Shown here one piece after another: positions 19,082-27,410 of a stretch of 64,000 nucleotides of DNA. This DNA comes from Parapedobacter sp037190485 (GTDB taxonomy: Bacteria; Bacteroidota; Bacteroidia; Sphingobacteriales; Sphingobacteriaceae): positions 62,001 to 126,000 of the forward strand of contig JBBCJB010000037.1 in NCBI GenBank assembly GCA_037190485.1. Direction: 5' to 3'. How positions within the stretch are numbered: position 1 is the stretch's first letter; each line of letters begins with the position of its first letter. Position numbers and translations under genes: made by a program. The notes below the pieces were generated by a model. It was not told the origin of the DNA. It saw only the letters and a list, made by a program, of their open reading frames with translations, and searched no databases.

Positions 19082-22000
19082 CGTGATTCTTCCTTTCGTT
19101 TGGTGATCCATCCGTAGACAATGGGCACAACGATCATGTTGAGCAGGGTAGAGGAAAGCAGTCCGCCCAAGATGACCTGGGCCATGGGGCTCTGGATCTC
19201 GTTGCCGGGCAGGTCAGACCGGATGGCGAGTGGCAATAGCGCCAGGGCCGTGGATACCGCCATCATGATGATGGGGGTGAGCCGATCCATCGAGCCCTGC
19301 CAGATGGCTTCTTCCAGCGCCTTGCCTCCAGCCACCAGGTTGTTGTAGTGATCGATGAGCAGCAGGCCGTTGCGCGTGGCGATGCCGAACAGCGAGATGA
19401 ACCCGATGATGGAAGGTATGCTCATGATGCCCGACGTGAGCCAGATCGCCACCACGCCGCCGATCAGCGCGAGGGGGAGGCTCAACAGGATCACCGTTGA
19501 CTGCAACGTGCTCTTGAATTGGTTGTACAACAGCAGGAACACGATCAGCAGCGCGAAGAGCGACGTGACGAGCAGTGTCTGCGACGCTTCGGCTTCGCTC
19601 TCGAACTGGCCACCGTAGGCCACATGGTAACCCTCGGGCAACGCCACGTTTTCGGCTATGGCCCGTTGGATATCATTGACCACCCCCCGTAGGTCGCGCC
19701 CGGCCACGTTGGCGCTCACCACGATGTTGCGCTGCACGTTTTCGCGGTTGATGGTATTGGGGCCAGCGGTGGAGCGGATATCGGCCACGTACGCCAGGGG
19801 CACCTTCTGGCCGTTGCCGTCGATCGTCAGTTCGCGGATGGAAGCCAACGTTTCCTGGTAATCGCGGCCCACCTTGACCGTAAGGTCAAAAGCCCGCCCC
19901 CCCTCGTAAACCTGCGACACCACGCGCCCGGCGAGCATGGTCTCCACCAGTTCGGAAAATTCCGGCACGGTGATGCCGTAGCGGGCCAGGATGTCGCGCT
20001 TGGGCACGATGGTAAGCTGTGGCCGTTCCACCTGCTGTTCCACATTGAGGTCGGCCATGCCCGGAATGGGCTCGATGGCCGCTTTGATTCGATTGCCGAT
20101 GGTAAACAATTGGTTGAGGTCAGGGCCGAAGACCTTGATGGCGATGTTGGCTTTTGTTCCCGATAGCATGGCGTCGATGCGGTGGGAAATCGGTTGGCCG
20201 ATCTCGAGGTTTATCCCGGGAAGCGCTTCCAGTTTCTGCCGAAGTTCAGCCAGCACTTCGTCTTTGGATCGGCCATCCAGCTCGAACGGCGCTTCGATTT
20301 CCGACGAATTGACCCCTTGGGCATGTTCATCGAGTTCGGCCCGTCCGGTCTTGCGGATCACCGTCCGTATTTCTGGCACCTCCATGATCAAGCGTTCGGC
20401 GCGCAGGCCAATCGCGTTGGATTCCTCCAGGGCGATGCCAGGCATGGTGGCCACGTTGATCGTGAACGCCCCTTCATTGAACGCAGGCAGGAAGCTGCGT
20501 CCGAAAGTGAAGAACAGCGCCATCGCGGCGATGAACACGATCGCGATGGCGGCGACCACGCCTTTCTTGCGCGCCAAGGCCCAGCGTAACACGCGGCCAT
20601 ACCCCTGTTTGAGTTTACGGGCTACATAGGGATCCTTTTCTTCGGTGTCCAACTGTTTGCCCGTGGCCTCGCGACCCAACAGATACGTGCAAAGCACCGG
20701 CGTGAGCGTGAGCGCCACCACCGTGGAGGCGAACAGCGACACGATGAACGAAATGCCCAGCGGTGCGAGCATCAACCCTTCCATTCCCGACAGGAAGAAC
20801 AGGGGAAGGAACGTGGCGATGATGATGAGCGTGGAGTTCAGGATCGGCATGCGCACTTCCTTCGATGCCTCGTAGACTACCGTGAGCATCGGCAGGCGTT
20901 CGGCCAATGGCCGCATCCGGTTTTCGCGGAGGTGGCGGAACACGTTCTCCACATCGACGATCGCATCGTCGACCAGCGAGCCGATGGCGATGGCCATCCC
21001 ACCTAAACTCATCGTGTTGATGGTGAGCCCTAACAACTTTAAGGTCAATATGGAAGCCAAAAGCGATATGGGTATGGCCAACAGCGAGATGACGGTTGTC
21101 CGCACGTTCATCAGGAAGATAAACAGTACGATAACCACAAAGAGGCACCCTTCGTAGAGCGAAGACTCGACGTTGTCGATCGAGCTGTTGATGAAACGCG
21201 ATTGGCGGAAGGCGTCAGAAGAGATCCGGATATCGGCCGGCAGTGCGCCCCGGAATTCCTCGACCGCCTCGTCGAGTTTTTCGGTGAGGTCGATGGTACC
21301 CGTATTGGGTTGTTTCGTTACCGTTAGCAATACAGCGGGTTTTGTCCGCTCCGAGGCCATCCCCATTTTCGGCGCCTTATTCCCGATCCCCACATCGGCG
21401 ATGTGCTCCAATAGGATCGGTTCGCCGTTCATGTGCTTGACCAAGGCCTGTGCCATGATCTCCGGACGGTCGGTAGCGACAACGCCCCTGACGATGTACT
21501 CGTTGGCCGATTCGTAGCGGATTCCGCCCGAGACGTTCCGGTTCACGTTGTCGAGTGCCGCAAGCGCTTCATCGAGCGACACACCGTAATGCTTCATGCG
21601 GCCCGGATCGAGCAACACCTGGTATTCGCGGATGTCGCCGCCCAGCACCGTCACCTGCGCTACGCCACCCGTGGACAATAGGCGGGGCCGGATCGTCCAA
21701 TCGGCCAACGTGCGCAAGTCCTGCAGGCTGGTCGTGTCGGCCGTGAGGCCAAGGATCAGCACTTCGCCCATGATGGAAGACTGCGGGCCAAGCGTCGGGG
21801 TACCCACCGCATCCGGGAATGCATCCCCGATGGTGGCCAGCTTTTCGGAGACGACCTGGCGTGCACGGTAAATGTCCGTACCCCAATCGAACTCCACCCA
21901 CACCACCGAAAAGCCCGTGGTGGACGACGAGCGCACACGCCGTACGTCGGTTGCCCCGTTCACCGCCGTCTCGATGGGGAAGGTCACGATGCGCTCCACC

Positions 22001-22179
22001 TCTTCGGGGGCCATGCCCGCCGCCTCGGTCATCACCACCACGGTGGGGGCGTTGAGGTCGGGGAATACGTCGACCTCCATCTGCTTGGCCACGTAGATAC
22101 CCGCGGCCACCAACAGGGCCGACACCACCAGGATGGACAGCCGGTTTTGCAGCGAATAGGAAATGATCTTGTTCAACAT
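19078..22179 (-). CDS. Heavy-metal efflux RND transporter (CusA/CzcA family)
   Basis: This 1033-residue inner-membrane pump exports metal ions by proton antiport. The start MLNKIISYSLQNRLSILVV contains the first transmembrane helix. The proton-relay helix shows the heavy-metal-type acidic pair in GSLVDDAIVDVENVFRHL. Two large periplasmic loops separate the twelve predicted helices, as in the family. The segments VWVEFDWGTDIYRARQ and QPISHRIDAMLSGTKA are typical of Cus/Czc proteins rather than drug pumps. It lies between adaptor and TolC-type genes. Whether the substrate is monovalent copper/silver or divalent zinc/cobalt/cadmium is not decided here. Confidence 0.95.
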   Translation of the reverse strand: MLNKIISYSLQNRLSILVVSALLVAAGIYVAKQMEVDVFPDLNAPTVVVMTEAAGMAPEEVERIVTFPIETAVNGATDVRRVRSSSTTGFSVVWVEFDWGTDIYRARQVVSEKLATIGDAFPDAVGTPTLGPQSSIMGEVLILGLTADTTSLQDLRTLADWTIRPRLLSTGGVAQVTVLGGDIREYQVLLDPGRMKHYGVSLDEALAALDNVNRNVSGGIRYESANEYIVRGVVATDRPEIMAQALVKHMNGEPILLEHIADVGIGNKAPKMGMASERTKPAVLLTVTKQPNTGTIDLTEKLDEAVEEFRGALPADIRISSDAFRQSRFINSSIDNVESSLYEGCLFVVIVLFIFLMNVRTTVISLLAIPISLLASILTLKLLGLTINTMSLGGMAIAIGSLVDDAIVDVENVFRHLRENRMRPLAERLPMLTVVYEASKEVRMPILNSTLIIIATFLPLFFLSGMEGLMLAPLGISFIVSLFASTVVALTLTPVLCTYLLGREATGKQLDTEEKDPYVARKLKQGYGRVLRWALARKKGVVAAIAIVFIAAMALFFTFGRSFLPAFNEGAFTINVATMPGIALEESNAIGLRAERLIMEVPEIRTVIRKTGRAELDEHAQGVNSSEIEAPFELDGRSKDEVLAELRQKLEALPGINLEIGQPISHRIDAMLSGTKANIAIKVFGPDLNQLFTIGNRIKAAIEPIPGMADLNVEQQVERPQLTIVPKRDILARYGITVPEFSELVETMLAGRVVSQVYEGGRAFDLTVKVGRDYQETLASIRELTIDGNGQKVPLAYVADIRSTAGPNTINRENVQRNIVVSANVAGRDLRGVVNDIQRAIAENVALPEGYHVAYGGQFESEAEASQTLLVTSLFALLIVFLLLYNQFKSTLQSTVILLSLPLALIGGVVAIWLTSGIMSIPSIIGFISLFGIATRNGLLLIDHYNNLVAGGKALEEAIWQGSMDRLTPIIMMAVSTALALLPLAIRSDLPGNEIQSPMAQVILGGLLSSTLLNMIVVPIVYGWITKRKEESR

Positions 22180-22198
22180 TTGCGTTATCTCCTATCCG

Positions 22199-23404
22199 TT
22201 AGTGGCTGTGTCCGTGCGGGATGGCTGCCCCGGTGTTGGCCAACTTGATGTGGAATCCGCCCGTGGTGACGACGCGGTCGCCGGGCTGCAGGCCCGAAAG
22301 TACCTGTACGCGGAGGCCATCGTCGCCCCCCAGGGTGATGGGCCGCTTCCGGTAGGATTCCGCTCCGGTTTGCACCATCACGGCGTAAGTGCCTTGCTCT
22401 TCGATAAGTGCCGTCTTGGGCACCACCAAGGCATCGGCGATGGGCTGGGTAAGCAGGAAGACCTCCACATAGGTGCCCGTTGGGAATGCCCCGGCATTAT
22501 TGAGCTCGAAGCTGATCGGCAGGAAGGCCGATCCGGATTCGGTGGCCATACCGAAGGTGACGGGGCGTCCGTCGAGGCTGTCCAACGCATATACATGGTC
22601 GTCATACGGCAATTTGAAGTTGGCGCTGCGTACCTGAGCCAGTTGCGCACGGTGACGTTGCGACACGTCTGCGCGGAGGCGCAGCCGTTTGTTCTGCGTC
22701 ACGGTGAAGAGCGGCTGGCCCACCGATACGAAGGCCCCTTCCTCGACCAAGCGGTTCTTGAGGAAGCCGGCCATCGGGCTCGCGATGCGGATGCCGGCAC
22801 CGCTGCTGGCGGACCGGAGCCCGCCGTAGGCGGCTTTGGCGGTCTCGTAATCGAGCTGGGCCTCCTCGTAGGCGCGCTGCGCGATCAATTGCTCGTCGAG
22901 CAGTTTCTCGGCGCGCCGGAACGCGCGCTCGGCCGTCTCGTACTGCGCGCGCAAGCGGGCTTGTGGGTCTCCTTCGGCGATCTGCCTAGCCGATATGTAG
23001 GCCAGCGGCATGCCGCTTGTCAGCGCCGTACCCTCATCCAGGTGCTGGCGCGCGAACGAGACGATCCCGCTGGCGGTGGCCGAAACGACCGCCTCCTGCC
23101 CGGTCGGGGCCACCAGCTCGCCGGTGGCCCTGATGACCTGCGTGAAGGCGGTGGGCCGTAGTTCGGCGACCGTTAACCCCACCGCCTGGGCTTGCCCGGC
23201 CGAAAACGCCAAACCTTCGGCTCCACCATCGCCGTAATCGTGCGCATCGGCTTCGTCGTGGGCATGCCCGTCGTGGTCATGGTCATGGTCGTCGTTGCTG
23301 TGTTCGTGGGCAGGCTTCGCCTTGCCGCTATCTTGGTTTCCGCAACCGGACAGGGCCAACAAAACCCCCATTGACAGCGCAAAAACATAGGCTTTGCTAT
23401 TCAT
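22199..23404 (-). CDS. His-rich lipoprotein adaptor of the metal efflux pump (CusB/CzcB type)
   Basis: The protein starts MNSKAYVFALSMGVLLAL with a lipobox LSGC whose Cys is residue 21, so it should be lipid-anchored in the periplasm. A histidine/aspartate-rich stretch follows (about 31-55, EHSNDDHDHDHDGHAHDEAD) and can act as a metal collector. The remainder shows the barrel-sandwich and coiled-coil hairpin (AQYETAERAFRRAEKLL) and beta-barrel of membrane fusion proteins. The C-terminus ends HGHSH. An ATG 18 codons upstream was rejected because it would bury the lipobox. The pump gene starts 20 nucleotides downstream. A perfect 11-bp hairpin lies between this gene and the preceding one. Confidence 0.93.
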   Translation of the reverse strand: MNSKAYVFALSMGVLLALSGCGNQDSGKAKPAHEHSNDDHDHDHDGHAHDEADAHDYGDGGAEGLAFSAGQAQAVGLTVAELRPTAFTQVIRATGELVAPTGQEAVVSATASGIVSFARQHLDEGTALTSGMPLAYISARQIAEGDPQARLRAQYETAERAFRRAEKLLDEQLIAQRAYEEAQLDYETAKAAYGGLRSASSGAGIRIASPMAGFLKNRLVEEGAFVSVGQPLFTVTQNKRLRLRADVSQRHRAQLAQVRSANFKLPYDDHVYALDSLDGRPVTFGMATESGSAFLPISFELNNAGAFPTGTYVEVFLLTQPIADALVVPKTALIEEQGTYAVMVQTGAESYRKRPITLGGDDGLRVQVLSGLQPGDRVVTTGGFHIKLANTGAAIPHGHSH

Positions 23405-23491
23405 TTCAACGTTATCATGCAAACTTGGAAGCCCAAAGCCCCCAAGCCGCGGTTTCAATAAGCATGTCTGATTTCCTCGGTTCAGGAAGGG

Positions 23492-23517
23492 CTAGTGTCG
23501 TGTTGGCACGACACTAG
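23492..23517. repeat. Perfect inverted repeat between the His-rich gene and the adaptor gene
   Basis: CTAGTGTCGTG at 23492-23502 pairs perfectly with 23507-23517 around a four-base loop. The stop codon of the upstream gene (23514-23516) lies inside one arm. There is no T-tract on either side, so it is not an ordinary intrinsic terminator. It could be an mRNA processing or stability hairpin, or a protein-binding palindrome. Confidence 0.8.
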
Positions 23518-23936
23518 GCGGCGCGGGGTGGGCCGCGCAAGGCATGCGCATGCGAGCAGGCATCGACGTATCGCGGAGGCGCGTATGGGTAAGCTGTCGG
23601 TTGGACGTCGCCTGCCGGTACGCCGAAATGCAACGCCAGCAGCACAGGCAGCAGGGGAGCCAGGTCCATATCGACCGTTCCGCGCATTCCCTGTTGCTTC
23701 CCACCGATCGCCAATACGTGATCCAGGGCACCGCATTGCGTATCCTCGGTATGCGGTTGGTCGCAATCGTCGTCGGCATCGTGGGGCGGATGGCAATCAT
23801 CCGCGGCCGTTGGGCAGGATTGCGTGAATAGCAGCAATGCCTGTTCGTGATGGTGGTGCGGCACGACGGCTTGCAAGAGCAAGGCGATAAGCGCCAGCAC
23901 CGTCAAGCCATATCCGAATCCAATGGGTCTCATCAC
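23514..23936 (-). CDS. Small His/Cys-rich exported protein at the head of the metal efflux operon
   Basis: This 140-residue protein starts MMRPIGFGYGLTVLALIALL (either Met could initiate) with a hydrophobic N-terminal helix. A histidine cluster (PHHHHEQ, about 26-32) and an Asp/His/Cys-rich stretch (CHPPHDADDDCDQPHTED) follow. A second hydrophobic segment (about 90-105) precedes a Pro/Tyr-rich tail. The composition suggests metal binding in the periplasm. It is first in the operon, downstream of a clear -7 box, and just before the adaptor gene. Similar short His-rich proteins accompany Cus/Czc systems in the Bacteroidota, but no function is established that I can name. Confidence 0.75.
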   Translation of the reverse strand: MMRPIGFGYGLTVLALIALLLQAVVPHHHHEQALLLFTQSCPTAADDCHPPHDADDDCDQPHTEDTQCGALDHVLAIGGKQQGMRGTVDMDLAPLLPVLLALHFGVPAGDVQPTAYPYAPPRYVDACSHAHALRGPPRAA

Positions 23937-23953
23937 GTGTACGTCAATTAGGC

Positions 23954-23961
23954 CAAAGGTA
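23954..23961 (-). promoter_or_regulatory. Predicted -7 box of the metal efflux operon
   Basis: The minus strand reads TACCTTTG, a full match to TAnnTTTG, 17 nucleotides before the ATG at 23936. It drives the His-rich protein, adaptor, pump and channel genes. Confidence 0.6.
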
Positions 23962-23969
23962 AGGTCTTT

Positions 23970-24845
23970 TTAAATAGGAAACAACTTCGGCCCACGCACG
24001 TCAAGACCGAGCTTGGCATTCAGTTTGTCCAGGAAATACGCCGACAATAGGGGAGACTCCAGTTCGACGTTCTGGTGCACGAAGAAATAAAGGGCCTGCA
24101 ACCCGGCGTCCCGCCATTCGGCGATCCGATCCACCCAATCGTCCAGCCGACTTTTGTCGGTGGGGTGGTTGGCACCGACGAAACGCACGAACGCCGTGGG
24201 TGTGGTGAGCCGCATGTGCAGCATGTCGCGGCGGCCAGCCGTATCGACCAGGATGTTGGCCACGTCGTATGCTTCCAGCAGCGACCACAACGCCGCCTTC
24301 ACCGCCTCGTCGGCAAACCACTCGGCATTGCGCACCTCGACCGCCAACGGCACGGCTTTGGCGAACTTCTTGATGAACGTAGCCAGCCGTTCGAAATCCT
24401 TGGGTTTGTAGTTGTCGTGCAACTGGAGGAAACTCACGCCCATTTTCTCCTCGAAAAGGGCCACGGCATCGCCGAACGCCGTCATTTTCTCATCGACGTT
24501 CAGGAGCCGTCCGTAGTGGCTGATGGATTGCGGTACCTTGGGAAAGAATTTGAAATCGGCCGGCGTCTTCGCTTTCCACGTTTCGACTTGCGCCTTGTCG
24601 GGCGAATTGTAGAATGTGCCATTGAGCTCGATGCTGTTGAACTGCGTGGCGTAATACGTCAACTCGTCTTTCGTCCCCTTCGGGTAGAAACCCTTCAGAT
24701 CCTGCTTGTTCCATTTGGCGCAGCCCACGTAGACCGGAAGCAGCGCCGGCTTTTGGTGCCTACTTAGCAAATCGATCGTTCCTGGATGGGTAGGCGGGAG
24801 GGTAAAGTCAACCTCGCCTGGATCAGCTATCGCTCCGAATTTCAT
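23970..24845 (-). CDS. DUF72 domain-containing protein (YecE-like)
   Basis: This 291-residue cytoplasmic protein has the TIM-barrel-like DUF72 fold. Its signatures are VYVGCAKWNKQDLKGFYP near residue 40, QFNSIELNGTFYN (about 67-79) and FLQLHDNYKP (about 137-146). A late segment FVRFVGANHPTDKSRLDDW is also typical. The biochemical role of the family is not established. It lies 64 nucleotides after purH on the same strand, with a palindrome but no T-tract between, so it may be partly cotranscribed with purH. Confidence 0.88.
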   Translation of the reverse strand: MKFGAIADPGEVDFTLPPTHPGTIDLLSRHQKPALLPVYVGCAKWNKQDLKGFYPKGTKDELTYYATQFNSIELNGTFYNSPDKAQVETWKAKTPADFKFFPKVPQSISHYGRLLNVDEKMTAFGDAVALFEEKMGVSFLQLHDNYKPKDFERLATFIKKFAKAVPLAVEVRNAEWFADEAVKAALWSLLEAYDVANILVDTAGRRDMLHMRLTTPTAFVRFVGANHPTDKSRLDDWVDRIAEWRDAGLQALYFFVHQNVELESPLLSAYFLDKLNAKLGLDVRGPKLFPI

Positions 24846-24909
24846 TTTTTCGTAATTTTCGTTTTGCCGGCTCGCTTTTCGCGAACCCGCGAATTATCGA
24901 ATCTTCAAA

Positions 24910-26436
24910 TCAATGCTTGAAATGCCTCACGCCGGTAATGACCATGGCCACGTCCTTCTTATTGGCCATGTCCACCGATTCCTGATCGCGGATCGAGCCG
25001 CCTGGCTGCGCAATGGCCGTGATGCCCGCCTCGGCCGCGATCTCGACGCAATCGGGGAAGGGAAAGAACGCATCCGACGCCAACACCGCGCCCTGGAGGT
25101 CGAAACCGAACGATCGGGCCTTGGCGATGGCTTGTTTCAACGCATCCACGCGCGAGGTCTGCCCGACGCCGCTGGCCGACAGCCGGCCATCCTTGGCCAA
25201 GACGATGGCATTTGATTTCGTGTGCTTCACGATCTTGTTGGCGAAATGCAGGTCGGCCAATTCCCGTTCGGTCGGTTGCCGTTCCGTGGCCGTCTGCATG
25301 GCGGCCGGCCCTTCGATGACGGCATCCTTATCCTGCTCGATGACCCCATTGAGCAACGTCTTGAATTGCTTGGTCGGCAGCGCCGTCGGCTTCCGGTTGA
25401 GCAGGATCCGGTTCTTCTTGCCGGATAGCACGCGCAGTGCTCCTTCGGCGTAGCCGGGTGCGATCAGCACCTCGAAGAAGAGCTTGTTGATCTCGCCGGC
25501 CGTATCCTTGTCGATCTCGCCATTGGCGATGATGACCCCGCCGAACGCCGATACCGGATCGCAGGCCAGCGCATCCCGCCAAGCGGACAGCAGGTCGGGC
25601 CGCGAGGCCACGCCACAGGCGTTGGTGTGCTTCAGGATGGCGAATGTCGGCTCGTCGAACTCGTCGATGAGCGCCACGGCAGCATCCACATCCACGAGAT
25701 TGTTGTAGGAAAGTTCCTTGCCGTTGAGCTTGTCGAAAAGGACGTCGAGCTTCCCGTAGAATACGCCTTGCTGGTGCGGGTTTTCGCCGTACCGGAGCAC
25801 CTGGGCATCCTGCTCGCTTTGCTTGAAGACGGGCAGGGGTTCCGACTGGTTGAAATGGTTGAATATCGCCGTGTCGTAGTGCGACGATACGTTGAATGCC
25901 CGCTTGGCGAAATCCCGACGGTGCTGGAGGAAGGTATACCCTTCGTTTTCGGTGAGGATGTCCACCAGGCGTGCATAATCGTCCTTCGAGGCAATGATGA
26001 CCACGTCGTTGAAGTTCTTGGCCGCCGCCCGGATCAATGAGATGCCGCCGATATCGATCTTTTCGATGATGGCTTGTTCGGCTGCGCCCGAAGCCACCGT
26101 CTCCTCGAACGGGTACAGATCCACGATGACCAGGTCGATCTCCGGTATCCCGTATTCGTCGAGTTGCTGCTTGTCGGTTTCGAGCGGACGGCGCGAAAGG
26201 ATGCCGCCGAATACCTTGGGATGGAGCGTCTTCACCCGGCCACCCAGGATGGAGGGGTAGCCCGTCAGGTCTTCCACGGGTACCACGTCGTGTCCCAGCT
26301 CGCGGATGAACGTCTCGGTGCCACCCGTGGAGTAAAAGGTCACGCCATGGTTATTCAGTAAGTTGATCAACGGTGCCAGGCCGTCCTTGTAATAGACGGA
26401 AACCAGCGCATTCTTTATTTTGACAGGATGGCTCAT
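24910..26436 (-). CDS. purH: Bifunctional AICAR transformylase / IMP cyclohydrolase
   Basis: The 508-residue protein carries out the last two steps of IMP synthesis. The N-terminal cyclohydrolase domain shows NALVSVYYKDGLAPL, STGGT (about 36-40) and LHPKVFGGILSRR (about 71-83). The C-terminal transformylase domain has YGENPHQQGVFYG, the KHTNACGVA signature (about 267-275) and a late LASDAFFPFPD segment. The 3' end codes for the conserved MVITGVRHFKH terminus. A -7 box (26470-26477) gives a leader of about 30 nucleotides. purN lies just upstream on the same strand. Confidence 0.97.
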   Translation of the reverse strand: MSHPVKIKNALVSVYYKDGLAPLINLLNNHGVTFYSTGGTETFIRELGHDVVPVEDLTGYPSILGGRVKTLHPKVFGGILSRRPLETDKQQLDEYGIPEIDLVIVDLYPFEETVASGAAEQAIIEKIDIGGISLIRAAAKNFNDVVIIASKDDYARLVDILTENEGYTFLQHRRDFAKRAFNVSSHYDTAIFNHFNQSEPLPVFKQSEQDAQVLRYGENPHQQGVFYGKLDVLFDKLNGKELSYNNLVDVDAAVALIDEFDEPTFAILKHTNACGVASRPDLLSAWRDALACDPVSAFGGVIIANGEIDKDTAGEINKLFFEVLIAPGYAEGALRVLSGKKNRILLNRKPTALPTKQFKTLLNGVIEQDKDAVIEGPAAMQTATERQPTERELADLHFANKIVKHTKSNAIVLAKDGRLSASGVGQTSRVDALKQAIAKARSFGFDLQGAVLASDAFFPFPDCVEIAAEAGITAIAQPGGSIRDQESVDMANKKDVAMVITGVRHFKH

Positions 26437-26469
26437 GCGTTATGAGAAAGTTATTTAGTTTTCGAGCCG

Positions 26470-26477
26470 CAAAGCTA
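26470..26477 (-). promoter_or_regulatory. Predicted -7 box of purH
   Basis: The minus strand reads TAGCTTTG, a full match to TAnnTTTG, in the 70-base gap between purN and purH. purH may thus be expressed separately from purN. Confidence 0.5.
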
Positions 26478-26506
26478 GCTAAATTTTGCTGAAATCAGCG
26501 ACGATC

Positions 26507-27094
26507 TTACATTCTCCGCAGCAGGCTCTCGATCACCTTGGGGTAATGCTGGTGTTCCAGCTGCTGCCCCTTGAATTTGACCACTTCCAAGCTGTCGCCA
26601 GGTTCGATGCGGAACCGGCCTTGGTAAATGATCTCGCCTTCGTCGAAACGTTCGTTGATGAAATGGATGGTGATGCCCGATTCCGCTTCGCCTGCATCCA
26701 ACACGGCCTGGTGCACCCGATCGCCATACATGCCCTTTCCGCCGTAGGCCGGCAGCAGGGCGGGGTGGATGTTGATGATCTTGTTGGGGTATTTGCGCAA
26801 CAGGTTTTGCGGCACCAGCCAAAGGAAGCCCGCCAACACCACCAGATCGACGTGCTGCTTGGCCAACAGGTTGACCACATCGTCGGTCTCGTAGAAGTCG
26901 CGGCGATCGAAGATGTGGGTGGGTATCTCGAAATTATCCGCGCGCTGCAAGACAAACGCATCGGGATTGTTGGTGAGCACCAGCACCACCTCGGCCTGGT
27001 CGTGGTACTTGAAATATTCCATGATCTTCTGGGCATTGGATCCCGATCCGGAAGCAAAAATGGCGATTCGTTTCTTCACGTTCCTTGATGACAT
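26507..27094 (-). CDS. purN: Phosphoribosylglycinamide formyltransferase (GART), formate-transferring via folate
   Basis: The chosen start MSSRNVKKRIAIFASGSGSN gives a 195-residue protein of normal family size. The GSGSN phosphate-binding loop follows immediately. The NIHPALLPAYGGKG segment (about 105-118) carries the catalytic His region, and GITIHFINERFDEGEII holds the conserved Asp. It converts GAR to formyl-GAR with 10-formyltetrahydrofolate. An open frame continues upstream to 27244 but contains no family sequence and only a non-ATG start, so it was discarded. A small overlapping frame precedes it. Confidence 0.95.
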   Translation of the reverse strand: MSSRNVKKRIAIFASGSGSNAQKIMEYFKYHDQAEVVLVLTNNPDAFVLQRADNFEIPTHIFDRRDFYETDDVVNLLAKQHVDLVVLAGFLWLVPQNLLRKYPNKIINIHPALLPAYGGKGMYGDRVHQAVLDAGEAESGITIHFINERFDEGEIIYQGRFRIEPGDSLEVVKFKGQQLEHQHYPKVIESLLRRM

Positions 27095-27213
27095 TTTGCG
27101 CTTTCCAGCCCCTGGCAAGCGCTCTTGGATGATTGCACCCAAACATACTGAAATTTGGCGATTCCGGCAAACTTTCCGTTTGGATCGGCCGGCCGTTCGA
27201 TTCGGACAACCAT
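27076..27213 (-). CDS. Possible leaderless 45-codon upstream ORF overlapping the purN start
   Basis: An ATG at 27213 lies eight nucleotides after a full -7 box, the same arrangement as the leaderless genes elsewhere in the window. The frame (MVVRIERPADPNGKFAG and onwards) runs 45 codons to a TGA at 27076, 18 bases inside purN in another frame. No family is recognised. It could couple translation to purN or be a chance frame in a long 5' leader. Confidence 0.3.
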   Translation of the reverse strand: MVVRIERPADPNGKFAGIAKFQYVWVQSSKSACQGLESAKCHQGT

Positions 27214-27221
27214 AGATTCTG

Positions 27222-27229
27222 CAAAAGTA
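27222..27229 (-). promoter_or_regulatory. Predicted -7 box upstream of purN
   Basis: The minus strand reads TACTTTTG, a full match to TAnnTTTG. It would give purN a leader of about 120 nucleotides, unusually long for this window. Confidence 0.55.
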
Positions 27230-27244
27230 ACCTTTATCCGGCAA

Positions 27245-27410
27245 AATGCCATGCCATTTAATTCGTTACAGATTAATGTTTGTTTCGTTGTGATAATTTC
27301 TTAAAAAAACCTCTTTCATTGAAAAAATGATTAAAAAATATACAAATTGTTGAAAATGTCAATATTTTATTCGTTACTTTGCAAACTTATAGATAAACGG
27401 ATATTGATTT
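27245..27410. other. AT-rich divergent intergenic region between purN and asnB
   Basis: This stretch is much more AT-rich than the surrounding genes, with several A- and T-runs. It contains the asnB promoter at its right end. No further ORF, RNA gene or clear operator was found. Confidence 0.6.
27374..27381 (+). promoter_or_regulatory. Predicted -7 box of asnB
   Basis: TTACTTTG differs from TAnnTTTG at one base. A TTG at 27350-27352 lies 21 nucleotides upstream, a suitable distance for the -33 element of Bacteroidota promoters. Confidence 0.5.

Noticed and set aside
24878..24893. Palindrome TTCGCG-AACC-CGCGAA as a purH terminator
   Set aside because: There is no T-tract after the hairpin on the minus strand, so it is not a clear intrinsic terminator.
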